64,000 nucleotides of DNA, taken from positions 353,317 through 417,316 of the forward strand of contig NZ_FQZX01000002.1 of assembly GCF_900142175.1 (NCBI RefSeq), written 5' to 3'. Shown in pieces: positions 50,122-58,389 of the stretch. Source of the stretch: Maribacter aquivivus (lineage in GTDB: Bacteria; Bacteroidota; Bacteroidia; Flavobacteriales; Flavobacteriaceae). The notes beneath the pieces were generated by a model. The model was not told the origin of the DNA and did no database searches. It saw only the letters and a list, made by a program, of their open reading frames with translations. How positions within the stretch are numbered: position 1 is the first letter of the stretch; every line of letters begins with the position of its first letter. A program made the translations under genes and the position numbers.

Positions 50122-51063
50122 ATGATGACTACATTAAAATTTAGAAATAACGACGAAATGCCAATTTTAGGCTTAGGAACTTTTAGATCTGAACCTAATG
50201 AAGTGTACAATGCAGTACTTTCCGCAATAAAAATGGGATACAGACATATAGATTGTGCTGCTGCTTACGGTAACGAGAAAGAAGTAGGTAATGCCATTGC
50301 CGAAGCATTTAAACAAGGTTTGGTTACTAGAAAAGATTTATGGGTAACGTCCAAATTATGGAATGCTTCTCACGGGGAGGAAAATGTGATTCCAGCGCTG
50401 CACCAGACTTTAGAAAATTTACAACTAGAGTATCTAGACCTGTATCTTATCCACTGGCCTGTCGCTCTTAAAAAAGGATCCGAAATGCCAGAAAAAGCAT
50501 CCGATTTTATTCCACTTTCAGAAGTACCATTAACCAATACTTGGAAAGGGATGGAAGCTGCTTTAGAGCAAGGACTTGCAAAACATATTGGCGTGAGTAA
50601 TTTCAATGAAAATCAGTTGAAAGAAATAATGGCGACTGCAGTGCATCAACCAGAGATGAATCAAGTAGAAATGCATCCGTTTTTACAACAGAAAGAATTA
50701 AAAGCATTATGCTCTCATTTTGATATGCATATAACTGCATACGCACCTTTAGGTTCGCTTGTAGATGACAATAGCACGCTACGTTTGTTGGAAAATGATA
50801 CGATAAAAAATATAGCCAATGCAAGACACATGTCGCCTGCACAAGTTGCATTGGCATATACTATGCAACGAGGCATTGCGGTAATTCCTAAATCTATTAA
50901 TGAAGCGAGATTGCTTCAGAATTTAGAGACTTTAAACCATACGCTTACAGAAGAAGATATGACGTTACTGAAGGATTTAGATAAGGGACACCGCTTTATA
51001 GATGGTAAATTTTGGGAAGTTGAAAACGGACCCTACACTGCAGATAGTATCTGGAATGCTTAA
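50122..51063 (+). CDS. aldo/keto reductase
   Basis: A 313-residue (beta/alpha)8 NADPH enzyme. The catalytic tetrad is visible: Asp and Tyr in YRHIDCAAAYGNEKEVG, Lys in LWVTSKLWN and His in DLYLIHWPVAL. The cofactor loop is GIAVIPKSINEARLLQNL. The protein is close to the AKR group of yeast/plant-type aldehyde reductases. It reduces a carbonyl of unknown identity. It starts 7 bp after the MFS gene; ATG at 50122 and 50125 are both possible starts. Confidence 0.92.
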   Translation: MMTTLKFRNNDEMPILGLGTFRSEPNEVYNAVLSAIKMGYRHIDCAAAYGNEKEVGNAIAEAFKQGLVTRKDLWVTSKLWNASHGEENVIPALHQTLENLQLEYLDLYLIHWPVALKKGSEMPEKASDFIPLSEVPLTNTWKGMEAALEQGLAKHIGVSNFNENQLKEIMATAVHQPEMNQVEMHPFLQQKELKALCSHFDMHITAYAPLGSLVDDNSTLRLLENDTIKNIANARHMSPAQVALAYTMQRGIAVIPKSINEARLLQNLETLNHTLTEEDMTLLKDLDKGHRFIDGKFWEVENGPYTADSIWNA

Positions 51064-51071
51064 TCACACTA

Positions 51072-51103
51072 TTCATCAGGTGTCTTAACTGATACCTGAT
51101 GAA
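51072..51103 (+). other. intercistronic stem-loop
   Basis: Perfect 10-bp arms TTCATCAGGT and ACCTGATGAA with a 12-nt loop between the aldo/keto reductase and LLM genes. No T-run follows, so it is more likely a processing or stability element than a terminator. Confidence 0.5.
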
Positions 51104-51119
51104 TTTAAAAACACACACT

Positions 51120-52079
51120 ATGAATCCATTTGATAAACTATACAAGCCAGGTAAAATGACACTGGGTATAGAGTTTCCTTTAGATAACGATTGGTCAACC
51201 GAAGGTAACCGAAAACGCTTGGAAGATAACAGACCTTTTGGTGTGCCAGACATTTCTAATCATTTAGCATTGGCAAAGCAAATTGATGAAGCAGGGTTCG
51301 CAGCTTTATGGATGCGAGATGTTCCTGTGTACGACCCAAATTTTGGTGATGGTGGGCAATTGTTTGATACTCTACCTTACTTGGGCTATTTAGCTGCAGC
51401 TACCAAAAACGTTTTATTGGGTACGGCAGCTATAGTATTACCATTACAACAGCCTATAAAATTAGCCAAAGCTGCTGCTACCATAGAAAATTTAAGTGAT
51501 GGCAGACTTTTGTTGGGTTTGGGATTGGGCGATAGACCCGTGGAGTTCCCAATGTACAATATCGACTATAAAAAAAGACCTGAAATCTTTAGACAAAATC
51601 TAGATATCATTAAAGAAGCTTGGAAAACAAACAGTAATTTAAAATCTAAATACGATTTTTTAAGCAGCGGTATTGAAGTCTATCCTAAACCGAAAAAAGA
51701 CATTCCGCTAGTCGTAGCCGGTCATTCCGGACAAAGTATTAATTGGATAGCAAAAAACGCACAAGCTTGGTTTAATTACCCAAGACCAGTTGCCGACACT
51801 TTAGAAAATAGAAAATACTGGTGTAATGCTTTGTATGACGAAGACCAAGCAGCAAAGCCTTATATCACGGCTATACATTTAAACTTATCTAAAGACGACA
51901 CTGCAACATTTAAACCACAACGATTTGGTGGTACGGTAGGTATCAATCATCTTACCGAATATTTAAAAGCTTATGAAAACGTCGGTGTCAATCATATGGC
52001 AATAAACCTGAGAAAGTCTGAAACTCCCGTAAGTGAGGCTATATCTAAATTAACGGAAGTGGTTTTGCCGGAGTTTTAA
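51120..52079 (+). CDS. luciferase-like (LLM class) flavin oxidoreductase
   Basis: A 319-residue bacterial-luciferase-fold protein from the ATG at 51120 (MNPFDKLYKPGKMTLGIEFPL); an upstream codon at 51099 lacks support. EAGFAALWMRDVPVYDPNFGDGGQLFDTLPYLGYLAAATKNVLLGTAAIVLP and GRLLLGLGLGDRPVEF are the hallmark barrel strands; GHSGQSINWIAKNAQAWFNYPRP is near the flavin site. It is probably an FMNH2-dependent monooxygenase. It is the last gene of the Crp module; 22 bp after its stop the long non-coding repeat begins. Confidence 0.87.
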   Translation: MNPFDKLYKPGKMTLGIEFPLDNDWSTEGNRKRLEDNRPFGVPDISNHLALAKQIDEAGFAALWMRDVPVYDPNFGDGGQLFDTLPYLGYLAAATKNVLLGTAAIVLPLQQPIKLAKAAATIENLSDGRLLLGLGLGDRPVEFPMYNIDYKKRPEIFRQNLDIIKEAWKTNSNLKSKYDFLSSGIEVYPKPKKDIPLVVAGHSGQSINWIAKNAQAWFNYPRPVADTLENRKYWCNALYDEDQAAKPYITAIHLNLSKDDTATFKPQRFGGTVGINHLTEYLKAYENVGVNHMAINLRKSETPVSEAISKLTEVVLPEF

Positions 52080-52101
52080 TATTAAATTTGAAACGATCTA
52101 T

Positions 52102-52699
52102 GAGAATTTTGGTCAAACAATAGGTGAGGGGAGCGGCCATATTTTAGATGCGAGAAAATAAGTGCAACCAAAGAAGCATTTATTTTTCGGCGAGTTGATG
52201 TAGCTGCAATTCAAGTAATATGTTTCATCAAAGAACCAAGCCTCCGCAGCAACTCGTTCAAAGTATACTTTGCCGTATCAAGAAAAAAAGAGGGCATAAA
52301 ATAGAATTCTCCTGAGGAGGATTTTATTTTGTGAGCCAGCCGTAGCGTTGGACTTAAACATCGAAGAACTTAATGCCAACGCTACAGCTCGCTCAAAATC
52401 CTAAAGATTCTTAATCTTCAGAATTTATGCCGTATTTGACATAATATTAGGGACACCTAAAGAAAAGCTTCAAACAAAGACAAGAGGTAGCAAGTGCTCA
52501 GAAATTACCTTGCTTTTCCAGTGCGCCAACTCGCTCATATTTCAAAAGGTCTTCCAGACCTTCCAAAATACTGACGTGCGGCAAGCTGACGATAATGCTC
52601 TAGAAAAAAATATGACGTAAATTTTATCGAATACGAGAATTTTAAAAGAATCTAAAAGGTTAGCTTTTTTTTTGGCGCTGGCCAAGCGTTGGTAAATTG
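52102..52699 (+). repeat. long non-coding repeat, copy 1
   Basis: 598 bp with no ORF, matched block by block in the same order by 58390-58908: GAGAATTTTGG..CAAACAATAGG.GAGGGGAGCG.CCATATT; TATCAAGAAAAAAAG; AATGCCAACGCTAC; the hairpin 52395-52427; ACATAATATTA; ACCTAAAGAAAAGCTTCAAACAA; GAGGT.AGCAAG; CTAGAAAAAAAT-like; TCGAATAC; CTAAAAGG.TAGCTTTT; GGCGxTGGCxAAGCG.TGG.AAATTG. Also inside: a 10-bp inverted repeat GTAGCGTTGG (52342-52351) / CCAACGCTAC (52376-52385), and TCCTGAGGA-centred hairpins near 52312 and just outside the copy near 52735. Function unknown. Confidence 0.82.
52395..52427. other. covarying hairpin in repeat copy 1
   Basis: 15-nt arms around a CTT loop with 12 paired positions. 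Compared with 58651-58683 two pairs change on both sides (A-T to G-C; C-G to T-A), which preserves the stem. Confidence 0.65.
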
Positions 52700-52849
52700 C
52701 TTTTTTAAAATATGAGCGAATAAAATTTATCCTGAGGATGAATTTTAAGAATCTGCGTGTTGATGTGGCTGCCTTAAATAGAATACAGTTGAACATACCG
52801 TAGTTTCGTTTTGTCATAATTGCTTTGTTATAATCCACTTGCAGGGCTT

Positions 52850-52927
52850 ATAACGCAACTATGTCAAATAGCGCGGAATGCGCTATACACGAAACTACTA
52901 TAAATGTTCTATAATGTCTTGCGTTAT
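52850..52927. other. nested hairpins entering the right flanking repeat
   Basis: The outer arms ATAACGCAA (52850-52858) and TTGCGTTAT (52919-52927) enclose a perfect inner hairpin ATAGCGC-GGAAT-GCGCTAT (52868-52886). The right outer arm lies within the flanking direct repeat. Confidence 0.6.
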
Positions 52928-53071
52928 GTAACTTGAGCTTTGATTAAAAGCGAAAGTTGTTACATTCTCTCCATTTTTTTCTTTCTAAAAGCTTTCTTCT
53001 CGAAAGATAATGGAACACTTATTAACTGACCGACGGCAGGAGGGAAAGCAATGTGTGTGGAATGATTTTAA
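52906..53071. repeat. right flanking direct repeat of the Crp module
   Basis: Same orientation and block order as 45150-45403, including GTTCTATAATG, CTTGCGTTA, the GTAACTTGAGCTTTG hairpin start, TTTTTTTCTTTCTAAAAG, CCGACGGCAGGAGGGA and GTGTGTGGAATG. Together the copies bracket the 7.4-kb Crp module and repeat copy 1. Confidence 0.78.
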
Positions 53072-53077
53072 CCTCAA

Positions 53078-53998
53078 TTAATTAATAGAGGCCCTAAATT
53101 CTTTAGGCGAATGCCCTACCTTTTGTTTGAATAGACGACTAAAATGCTGTGGATATTTAAAACCCAATTCATATGCTATTTCACTTACAGATTTGTTAGG
53201 GTCAAAGATTTTTTCTTTGCCCACATCAATAAGTTTTATCTGTATATATTCTTGGGCAGATATTCCAGTTTGCTTTTTGACCAAATCACCAAAGTAATTT
53301 GAGGACAGATGTAATTGGCCTGCGAAATAGCCAACAGAGGGTAAGCCGTTAGTTTTAGGTTTATCTGATAAAAAATAATCCCTCAATAGCGTATCAAACT
53401 TTTCTAAAGCGCCTTTATTGACAACTTCGCGGGTAATAAATTGGCGGTCATAAAATCGTAGGCAGTAATCTAAAAACAACTCTATATTGGTTACGATTAG
53501 TTTCTTGCTGTGTTTGTCTATCGGCTGCTCCAATTCAAACTGAATTTTTTCCAACAAACTTAAAATCACTTTTCGTTCTTTAGCCGATAAATGCAAAGCT
53601 TCATTACTAGAATAGGTAAAGAAATTAAACTCCTGAATCTTTTTAGCCAAATTAGTGCCCAATAGTAGGTCTGGGTGAAAGAGTAATGCATAGCCTTTGG
53701 GAACATAATCTGGGGCGAACCCGCCAAATTCAATGGTTTGGTTAGGTGCCATAAAGACCAATGTCCCTTCATCATAATCATAAGCATTCCCGCCATACAT
53801 CAATTTACACCCAACAGCATCTTTTAGGAAGATGGCATAGCAACTATAATGAAAACCGTCGTAAGGCATATTGGTGTATCCGCTTTTACTTACGTTGTCA
53901 AAATCTACAATACCCACCAACGGATGTAGCACTTCACAATTTCGCAGTTTAAAGTAATCTGCAATGGTTTTTATCTCTAAAATATTCTTCACGACCAA
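53078..53998 (-). CDS. AraC family transcriptional regulator
   Basis: A 306-residue regulator with an N-terminal cupin-type sensing domain (FHYSCYAIFLKDAVGCKLMYGGNAYDYDEGTLVFMAPNQTIEF) and a C-terminal double HTH (LPSVGYFAGQLHLSSNYFGDLVKKQTGISAQEYIQIKLIDVGKE, then VSEIAYELGFKYPQHFSRLFKQKVGHSPKEFR). The second HTH closes with the AraC signature. It is divergent from the six-gene operon at 54147-58329, with a perfect palindrome in between, and is probably its activator, responding to an aromatic or lactone-like compound. Confidence 0.93.
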   Translation of the reverse strand: MVVKNILEIKTIADYFKLRNCEVLHPLVGIVDFDNVSKSGYTNMPYDGFHYSCYAIFLKDAVGCKLMYGGNAYDYDEGTLVFMAPNQTIEFGGFAPDYVPKGYALLFHPDLLLGTNLAKKIQEFNFFTYSSNEALHLSAKERKVILSLLEKIQFELEQPIDKHSKKLIVTNIELFLDYCLRFYDRQFITREVVNKGALEKFDTLLRDYFLSDKPKTNGLPSVGYFAGQLHLSSNYFGDLVKKQTGISAQEYIQIKLIDVGKEKIFDPNKSVSEIAYELGFKYPQHFSRLFKQKVGHSPKEFRASIN

Positions 53999-54023
53999 TT
54001 GAATTTAAAATAAAGATAACCTA

Positions 54024-54042
54024 TTGACTACCATGTAGTCAA
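54024..54042. promoter_or_regulatory. palindrome TTGACTAC-CAT-GTAGTCAA between araC-type gene and operon
   Basis: A perfect 8-bp inverted repeat with a 3-bp centre in the 148-bp divergent intergenic region, 26 bp upstream of the regulator start. It is a candidate operator for the AraC regulator or another factor. Confidence 0.6.
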
Positions 54043-54146
54043 ACCCTGATCTTAAAATCTGTAATTATGGTATAAACATCCGTTATTTGGGTATTACTCA
54101 GCCTTCTTTCTTATCCTAATTTTGTTCTGAAAGAAATTAACCCCTT

Positions 54147-54929
54147 ATGAATAAAGTAGTTACGTTAGTAGTGTCCCTTTTGTTATCAACCATGTACGCA
54201 CAAGAAAGTGGTTCTGAAAATCACCCTAAATTTCTAGATGATTTTAGGGCTACTGCAAGTATTACCCATAATGGCGTATCATTGGTTCCTTCTTTTTCTT
54301 TAGGTGACCCTGCTTTGTTGTTCGATTTAAAGTTTACCAAGGGAAAGCTAAGTTTTGAACCCGATATGCGCTTTTCACTAGAAGGCAAACCATGGACCAT
54401 GTTGTTTTGGTTACGCTATAAGGCAATTGAAAAAGAAAAGTTCTCGCTTAGAGTAGGCGCACACCCTGGACTCAATTTTAGAACGGTCAATGTAATTCGC
54501 AATGGGCAGAATGAGGAACTGTTAGAATCAAGAAGATATATAGGCGCAGAAGTGGTACCCAATTATAAAATAACAGAGCGATTTAGCGTAGGTATATATT
54601 ATTTATATGGGCGTGGTCTAGATGAAGGTGTAAAAGAGACCAATTTCTTGGTAGTAAATGCTTCCTTTACACAAATACCCCTTTCAAAAACTGTATTTAT
54701 GAATTTTACGCCACAAGTTTACTATCTTACTTCAGACAAATTAACCGGTTATTATACTTCTGCATTTTTGACCTTGGCGAAAAGAAATTGTCCCTTTTCT
54801 TTAACAGCGGTGGTAAACAAAGGAATCAGCACACAAATCTTGCCCGATGACGATTTTACATGGAGCGTGTTGTTGAATTATAGCTTTCCATCATCAGGAA
54901 AAGCTAGGAATTTGAAGAGAAAAATATAA
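54147..54929 (+). CDS. exported beta-barrel-like outer-membrane protein
   Basis: A 260-residue protein with a signal peptide (MNKVVTLVVSLLLSTMYAQ) and alternating aromatic/polar beta strands throughout (FEPDMRFSLEGKPWTMLFWLRY, FSVGIYYLYGRGLD, FMNFTPQVYYLTSD, WSVLLNYSFPSS). A barrel is likely, of unknown family. It heads the AraC-linked operon and could be the outer-membrane entry route for its substrate. The hydrolase lipoprotein follows 36 bp later. Confidence 0.65.
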   Translation: MNKVVTLVVSLLLSTMYAQESGSENHPKFLDDFRATASITHNGVSLVPSFSLGDPALLFDLKFTKGKLSFEPDMRFSLEGKPWTMLFWLRYKAIEKEKFSLRVGAHPGLNFRTVNVIRNGQNEELLESRRYIGAEVVPNYKITERFSVGIYYLYGRGLDEGVKETNFLVVNASFTQIPLSKTVFMNFTPQVYYLTSDKLTGYYTSAFLTLAKRNCPFSLTAVVNKGISTQILPDDDFTWSVLLNYSFPSSGKARNLKRKI

Positions 54930-54965
54930 AGTATCGATTAAAGATTCCCCAAAAAAAAGTAAATC

Positions 54966-56081
54966 ATGATAAAGCTAAACTATCTATTTGTACTTGGAAG
55001 CACATTACTTCTTATTGGCTGTACCGAACAAAGCAAACAGGTAACTCAAAAACCTATAAAGTCTAATGATGTTATCTCTATTCAACAACAGGGTACTTTT
55101 GCCGTTGGCGGTACGGTTAAGAAAAGCCCAGGGGAATTTGACCCTATTGCTCACGGAGCATTCAATCCTTCAAATCAAAGTAATGTGGGACAAACGCTTC
55201 ACGGGGACCATGCTTCGGTTTTATATCAAATTCCTACAGAACCACGTAATCTCCCATTAGTATTTTGGCATGGTTACGGTCAGTCTATGCGTACATGGCA
55301 AAGCACCCCAGATGGTAGAGAAGGCTTTCAAAGTATTTTTCTAAAAAAACGTTTCCCTGTATATTTATTAGATCAGCCCAGAAGGGGACTGGCAGGACAA
55401 AGTTCAGCACCAAAAACAATTGAGGCAAGAACCGAGGATCAACTATGGTTCGGTATATTTAGAATGGGAGAGGGAGTTAATTTTTATCCAGACATTCAGT
55501 TTTCGAAGGATCCCGAAGCTCTAAATCAATTTTTCCGTCGCAGTACTCCAGATACGGGACCTTTAAGTATCAATCTCAATATTGACGCTGTTACCGCATT
55601 GTTTGAAAAAATTGGTGAAGGAATACTTGTTACCCATTCCCACAGTGGCGGACAAGGTTGGAGTACCGCTCTAAAGAATGACCGCATAAAAGCTATTGTA
55701 GCTTACGAACCTGGTAGTAATTTTATTTTTCCTGACAATGACATTCCAGACCCTATCGCTTATGTGGGCGGAACATTAAGTGCCAAAGGTATTCCGGCGG
55801 AAGAATTTAAAAAACTGACCAAAATCCCCATTGTAATCTATTATGGGGATTACATTCCTGAAACTGAAGTCGAAAATCCTGGTCAAGATCAATGGCGTGC
55901 TGCACTTCGTATGGCAAAGAAGTGGACCAAAGCAGTTAATGATGCCGGAGGAGATGTAAGCTTAGTAGTATTACCTGAAATTGGCATTAAAGGCAATACA
56001 CACTTCCCCATGTCCGATTTAAACAATCAACAAATAGCCGATTTAATGTATGACTGGCTTAAAGAAAAAGAATTGAATTAA
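54966..56081 (+). CDS. alpha/beta hydrolase lipoprotein
   Basis: A 371-residue lipoprotein (lipobox STLLLIGCTEQ, Cys ~19). Alpha/beta hydrolase elements appear in order: LPLVFWHGYGQSMRTWQ (oxyanion), FPVYLLDQPRRGLAGQ, ILVTHSHSGGQGWSTAL (nucleophile Ser in H-S-H-S-G-G), an acid candidate near YYGDYIPETE and His in IKGNTHFPMSD. It matches Bacteroidota/Proteobacteria esterases sometimes annotated as putative secreted hydrolases. It is the second gene of the AraC-linked operon; it probably cleaves an ester in the periplasm. Confidence 0.82.
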   Translation: MIKLNYLFVLGSTLLLIGCTEQSKQVTQKPIKSNDVISIQQQGTFAVGGTVKKSPGEFDPIAHGAFNPSNQSNVGQTLHGDHASVLYQIPTEPRNLPLVFWHGYGQSMRTWQSTPDGREGFQSIFLKKRFPVYLLDQPRRGLAGQSSAPKTIEARTEDQLWFGIFRMGEGVNFYPDIQFSKDPEALNQFFRRSTPDTGPLSINLNIDAVTALFEKIGEGILVTHSHSGGQGWSTALKNDRIKAIVAYEPGSNFIFPDNDIPDPIAYVGGTLSAKGIPAEEFKKLTKIPIVIYYGDYIPETEVENPGQDQWRAALRMAKKWTKAVNDAGGDVSLVVLPEIGIKGNTHFPMSDLNNQQIADLMYDWLKEKELN

Positions 56082-56112
56082 ATAATTTAAAGCATAGCTA
56101 ACACTAAATATT

Positions 56113-56646
56113 ATGAAAAATATAAAGAGAATCACCCTTATTTTAGCCCTCATAGGAACTACTTTTTCAATTGCACAGGAGTCCATTATCCCGAAAGATA
56201 AACTAGTAGATACCGTACACGAGAATGAAACGGAATATGATTCCTTAAAAAATACAGATACTATTAAAAAAGAGCTTTTAAAATTATCAAAATACAAATG
56301 GCAATGGATGGCAGACAAGGATGTTGATAAATTGGCTGTGCTTTTCCACGACAAATCCAAATTTGTACATATGAGCGGTTCTTGGAAAAAGGACAGGGAA
56401 CTTGAAATTATTGAATCGGGCAGCATTTGGTATAAAAACGCAGCGGTTCATGATGTTGCTGTGGAAGTATTTGGAGACGATACCGCTGTACTCTGGAATA
56501 GAATCACCTTAACTGCCCACGTTCGTGGCAACGATGTTTCTAATGAATTTACAGTAACCGAAGTCTATAAAAAAGAAGCTAATGATTGGAAGCTGCTTGA
56601 TTTAACCTTTAGCAGTGTGCGCGATACACACAAAATAGAACATTAA
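56113..56646 (+). CDS. exported NTF2-like (SnoaL/DUF4440) protein, paralogue 1
   Basis: A 177-residue protein with a signal peptide (ending FSIAQ), a ~30-residue linker and one NTF2-like cone: LSKYKWQWMADKDVDKLAVLFHDKSKFVHMSGSW, then ELEIIESGSIWYKNAAVHDVAVEVF, then VTEVYKKEANDWKLLDLTFSSV. The cone could bind or isomerise a small hydrophobic compound. It is a tandem paralogue of the next gene (KWQWMADKD shared exactly), 20 bp away. Confidence 0.8.
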   Translation: MKNIKRITLILALIGTTFSIAQESIIPKDKLVDTVHENETEYDSLKNTDTIKKELLKLSKYKWQWMADKDVDKLAVLFHDKSKFVHMSGSWKKDRELEIIESGSIWYKNAAVHDVAVEVFGDDTAVLWNRITLTAHVRGNDVSNEFTVTEVYKKEANDWKLLDLTFSSVRDTHKIEH

Positions 56647-56666
56647 TAACATAAAAATCAAAAACG

Positions 56667-57107
56667 ATGAACACCAAAATAATTTTAATTGCACTTCTTT
56701 CTGTATTCAGCATTGGGCTAACCTTCTCACAAACCTTGGTTGAGCAGGAAATTAAAGAGCTCTCGAAAAACAAATGGCAATGGATGGCAGATAAGGACAC
56801 CGAAAAACTGGGCCAACTATTTCATGAAAATGCCCAATATGTACATATGGGCGGATATTGGGGCACCGAGCGTGAATTGGGAATTATTAAAAGTGGCGGT
56901 ATATGGTATAAAGAAGCGATTGTTAAAGATGCTACTGTAGCTGTAACAGGTGATACTGCGATACTTCTTAACACCATTACCCTGGTGGCAGAAGTAGGCG
57001 GTAACGAAGTGACCAACCCGTTTGTAGTGACCGAAGAATACCAAAAAATAGGGGGGAGCTGGAAACTGCTAAACCTCTCTTTTGTAAAACAGATGGTTAG
57101 GGAATAA
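56667..57107 (+). CDS. exported NTF2-like (SnoaL/DUF4440) protein, paralogue 2
   Basis: A 146-residue protein with a signal peptide (ending LTFSQ) directly followed by the NTF2-like domain (ELSKNKWQWMADKDTEKLGQLFHENAQYVHMGGYW, IIKSGGIWYKEAIVKDATVAV, VTEEYQKIGGSWKLLNLSFV). It lacks the linker of paralogue 1. The Val-His-Met pocket residues are shared by both copies, suggesting the same or paired ligands. The CMD gene starts 15 bp later. Confidence 0.8.
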   Translation: MNTKIILIALLSVFSIGLTFSQTLVEQEIKELSKNKWQWMADKDTEKLGQLFHENAQYVHMGGYWGTERELGIIKSGGIWYKEAIVKDATVAVTGDTAILLNTITLVAEVGGNEVTNPFVVTEEYQKIGGSWKLLNLSFVKQMVRE

Positions 57108-57122
57108 AAGAAACATAAAAGT

Positions 57123-57842
57123 ATGAAAATGAGACTTATAATGTGTTTATTTATTGTTCTTGGATATCAATTGAACGCTCAAAATACTGAAGTAGCTACG
57201 GTTCGTTTATCAGAACAAGAAAAGGGTATCATTTTAATTGCTAGTTATACGGCACAGGGCAAGTTGGTAAACCTGAGGGATGCTCTAAACGAAGGCTTGA
57301 ACAACGGACTTACAATCAACGAAATCAAAGAGGTTTTGGTGCATTTGTATGCCTATGCCGGTTTTCCAAGAAGTATACGTGGGTTGCAAACTTTTTTGGG
57401 AGTTTTGGATGACCGAAAAAGCAAAGGAATAATAGATGAAAGAGGAGTGGAAGCATCTCCGATTTCCGAAACACAAGACAAATATGATATAGGCAAGAAA
57501 ATTTTAGAAAGCTTGGTAGGTAGGTCTTTAGACGGACCAAAGCCTGCATATCAAGAATTCTCACCAGAGGTGGACCGATTCTTAAAAGAACATTTATTTG
57601 CCGATATTTTTGAGCGCGATGTGCTTAGCCATAAACAGCGTGAATTGGTAACCATATCGGTAATTGCAAGTTTGGGAACCTTAGAGCCCATGTTAAAAAG
57701 CCATTTAAATCTTTCGTTAAACGTTGGTTGGCAACAAGAACAATTGCTTCAGTTCACCAAAGTACTAGAAGGAACTACGACGACCGAGAACGCAACAGCA
57801 GCAAAAATTGTACTTAAAGAAGTACTTGATAATCGAAAATAA
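57123..57842 (+). CDS. exported carboxymuconolactone decarboxylase family protein
   Basis: A 239-residue protein with a signal peptide (ending YQLNAQ) and two CMD/AhpD-like helical domains. Domain 1 is around LSEQEKGIILIASYTAQGKLVNLRDALNEGLNNGLTINEIKEVLVHLYAYAGFPRSIRGL. Domain 2 is around LSHKQRELVTISVIASLGTLEPMLKSHLNLSLNVGWQQEQLLQ. Neither carries the C-x2-C of peroxidase members, so a decarboxylase/hydratase-type or binding role is likelier. The export signal is notable. It lies 15 bp after the NTF2-like gene and 13 bp before the cupin gene. Confidence 0.85.
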   Translation: MKMRLIMCLFIVLGYQLNAQNTEVATVRLSEQEKGIILIASYTAQGKLVNLRDALNEGLNNGLTINEIKEVLVHLYAYAGFPRSIRGLQTFLGVLDDRKSKGIIDERGVEASPISETQDKYDIGKKILESLVGRSLDGPKPAYQEFSPEVDRFLKEHLFADIFERDVLSHKQRELVTISVIASLGTLEPMLKSHLNLSLNVGWQQEQLLQFTKVLEGTTTTENATAAKIVLKEVLDNRK

Positions 57843-57855
57843 TAATAGTGAAGAG

Positions 57856-58329
57856 ATGAAAATTAATCCCCTATATAGTATATTTTTTATTTTAGCCCTG
57901 TTGATTGGTTGTAATGAAACAAAAGAAATTCACAAGGATGCTGCCTTATTTTCAAAAGGTGAAAAAATCATCAATGAAAATTTTACGGGCACCGCGTGGC
58001 TAAATATGTTGGCTACACCAGATAGTTTAAATACCATGTATGCCGGCTTGGTCACTTTTGAATCTGGCGCACGTACTAACTGGCATTCGCATCCTGCGGG
58101 ACAAATTCTCATTGTTATCAAAGGTGAAGGCTATTACCAAGAAGAAGGAAAAAGTAAACGTGTGCTTCGCCAAGGCGAAACCATAAAATGCCTGCCCAAC
58201 ATAAAACATTGGCATGGGGCTAGCCAAAATTCCGAATTTGCTCATATAGCAATTTCAAGTCGCGATAAAGGACCCGCGCAGTGGTTTAAACCGGTTTTAG
58301 ACGAAAAATATAATGGTAAATCTGAATAA
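57856..58329 (+). CDS. cupin-domain lipoprotein
   Basis: A 157-residue protein from the ATG at 57856, which places a signal with lipobox first (FFILALLIGCNETK); an upstream start at 57808 would overlap the CMD gene. The cupin motif 1 is GARTNWHSHPAGQILIVIKGEGYYQEEGK (H-x-H with Q in place of E) and motif 2 is IKCLPNIKHWHGASQ (His). It matches the cupins that accompany CMD proteins in aromatic-compound operons. It is the last gene of the AraC-linked operon; repeat copy 2 begins 60 bp after the stop. Confidence 0.85.
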   Translation: MKINPLYSIFFILALLIGCNETKEIHKDAALFSKGEKIINENFTGTAWLNMLATPDSLNTMYAGLVTFESGARTNWHSHPAGQILIVIKGEGYYQEEGKSKRVLRQGETIKCLPNIKHWHGASQNSEFAHIAISSRDKGPAQWFKPVLDEKYNGKSE

Positions 58330-58389
58330 TTTTCTATTCAAACGTAGTTTCTTAAAATGTTAGTTTTTGAAGTAAACGTTAGGGCCTAA

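Noticed and set aside
52102..52699. Group II intron or retron RNA as explanation for the long repeat
   Set aside because: No domain V-type hairpin, no reverse transcriptase frame and no intron-end consensus found.
52542..52838. 98-codon minus-strand frame in the spacer after the LLM gene
   Set aside because: It crosses the structured repeat and has no family resemblance; the homologous interval of copy 2 has no matching frame.
52850..52927. Integron attC site
   Set aside because: The arms do not carry the R' and R'' consensus (GTTRRRY / RYYYAAC), so only a generic nested hairpin is reported.
45150..53071. Composite transposon defined by the flanking repeats
   Set aside because: The repeats contain no transposase frame or terminal inverted ends, so only a bracketing repeat is claimed.
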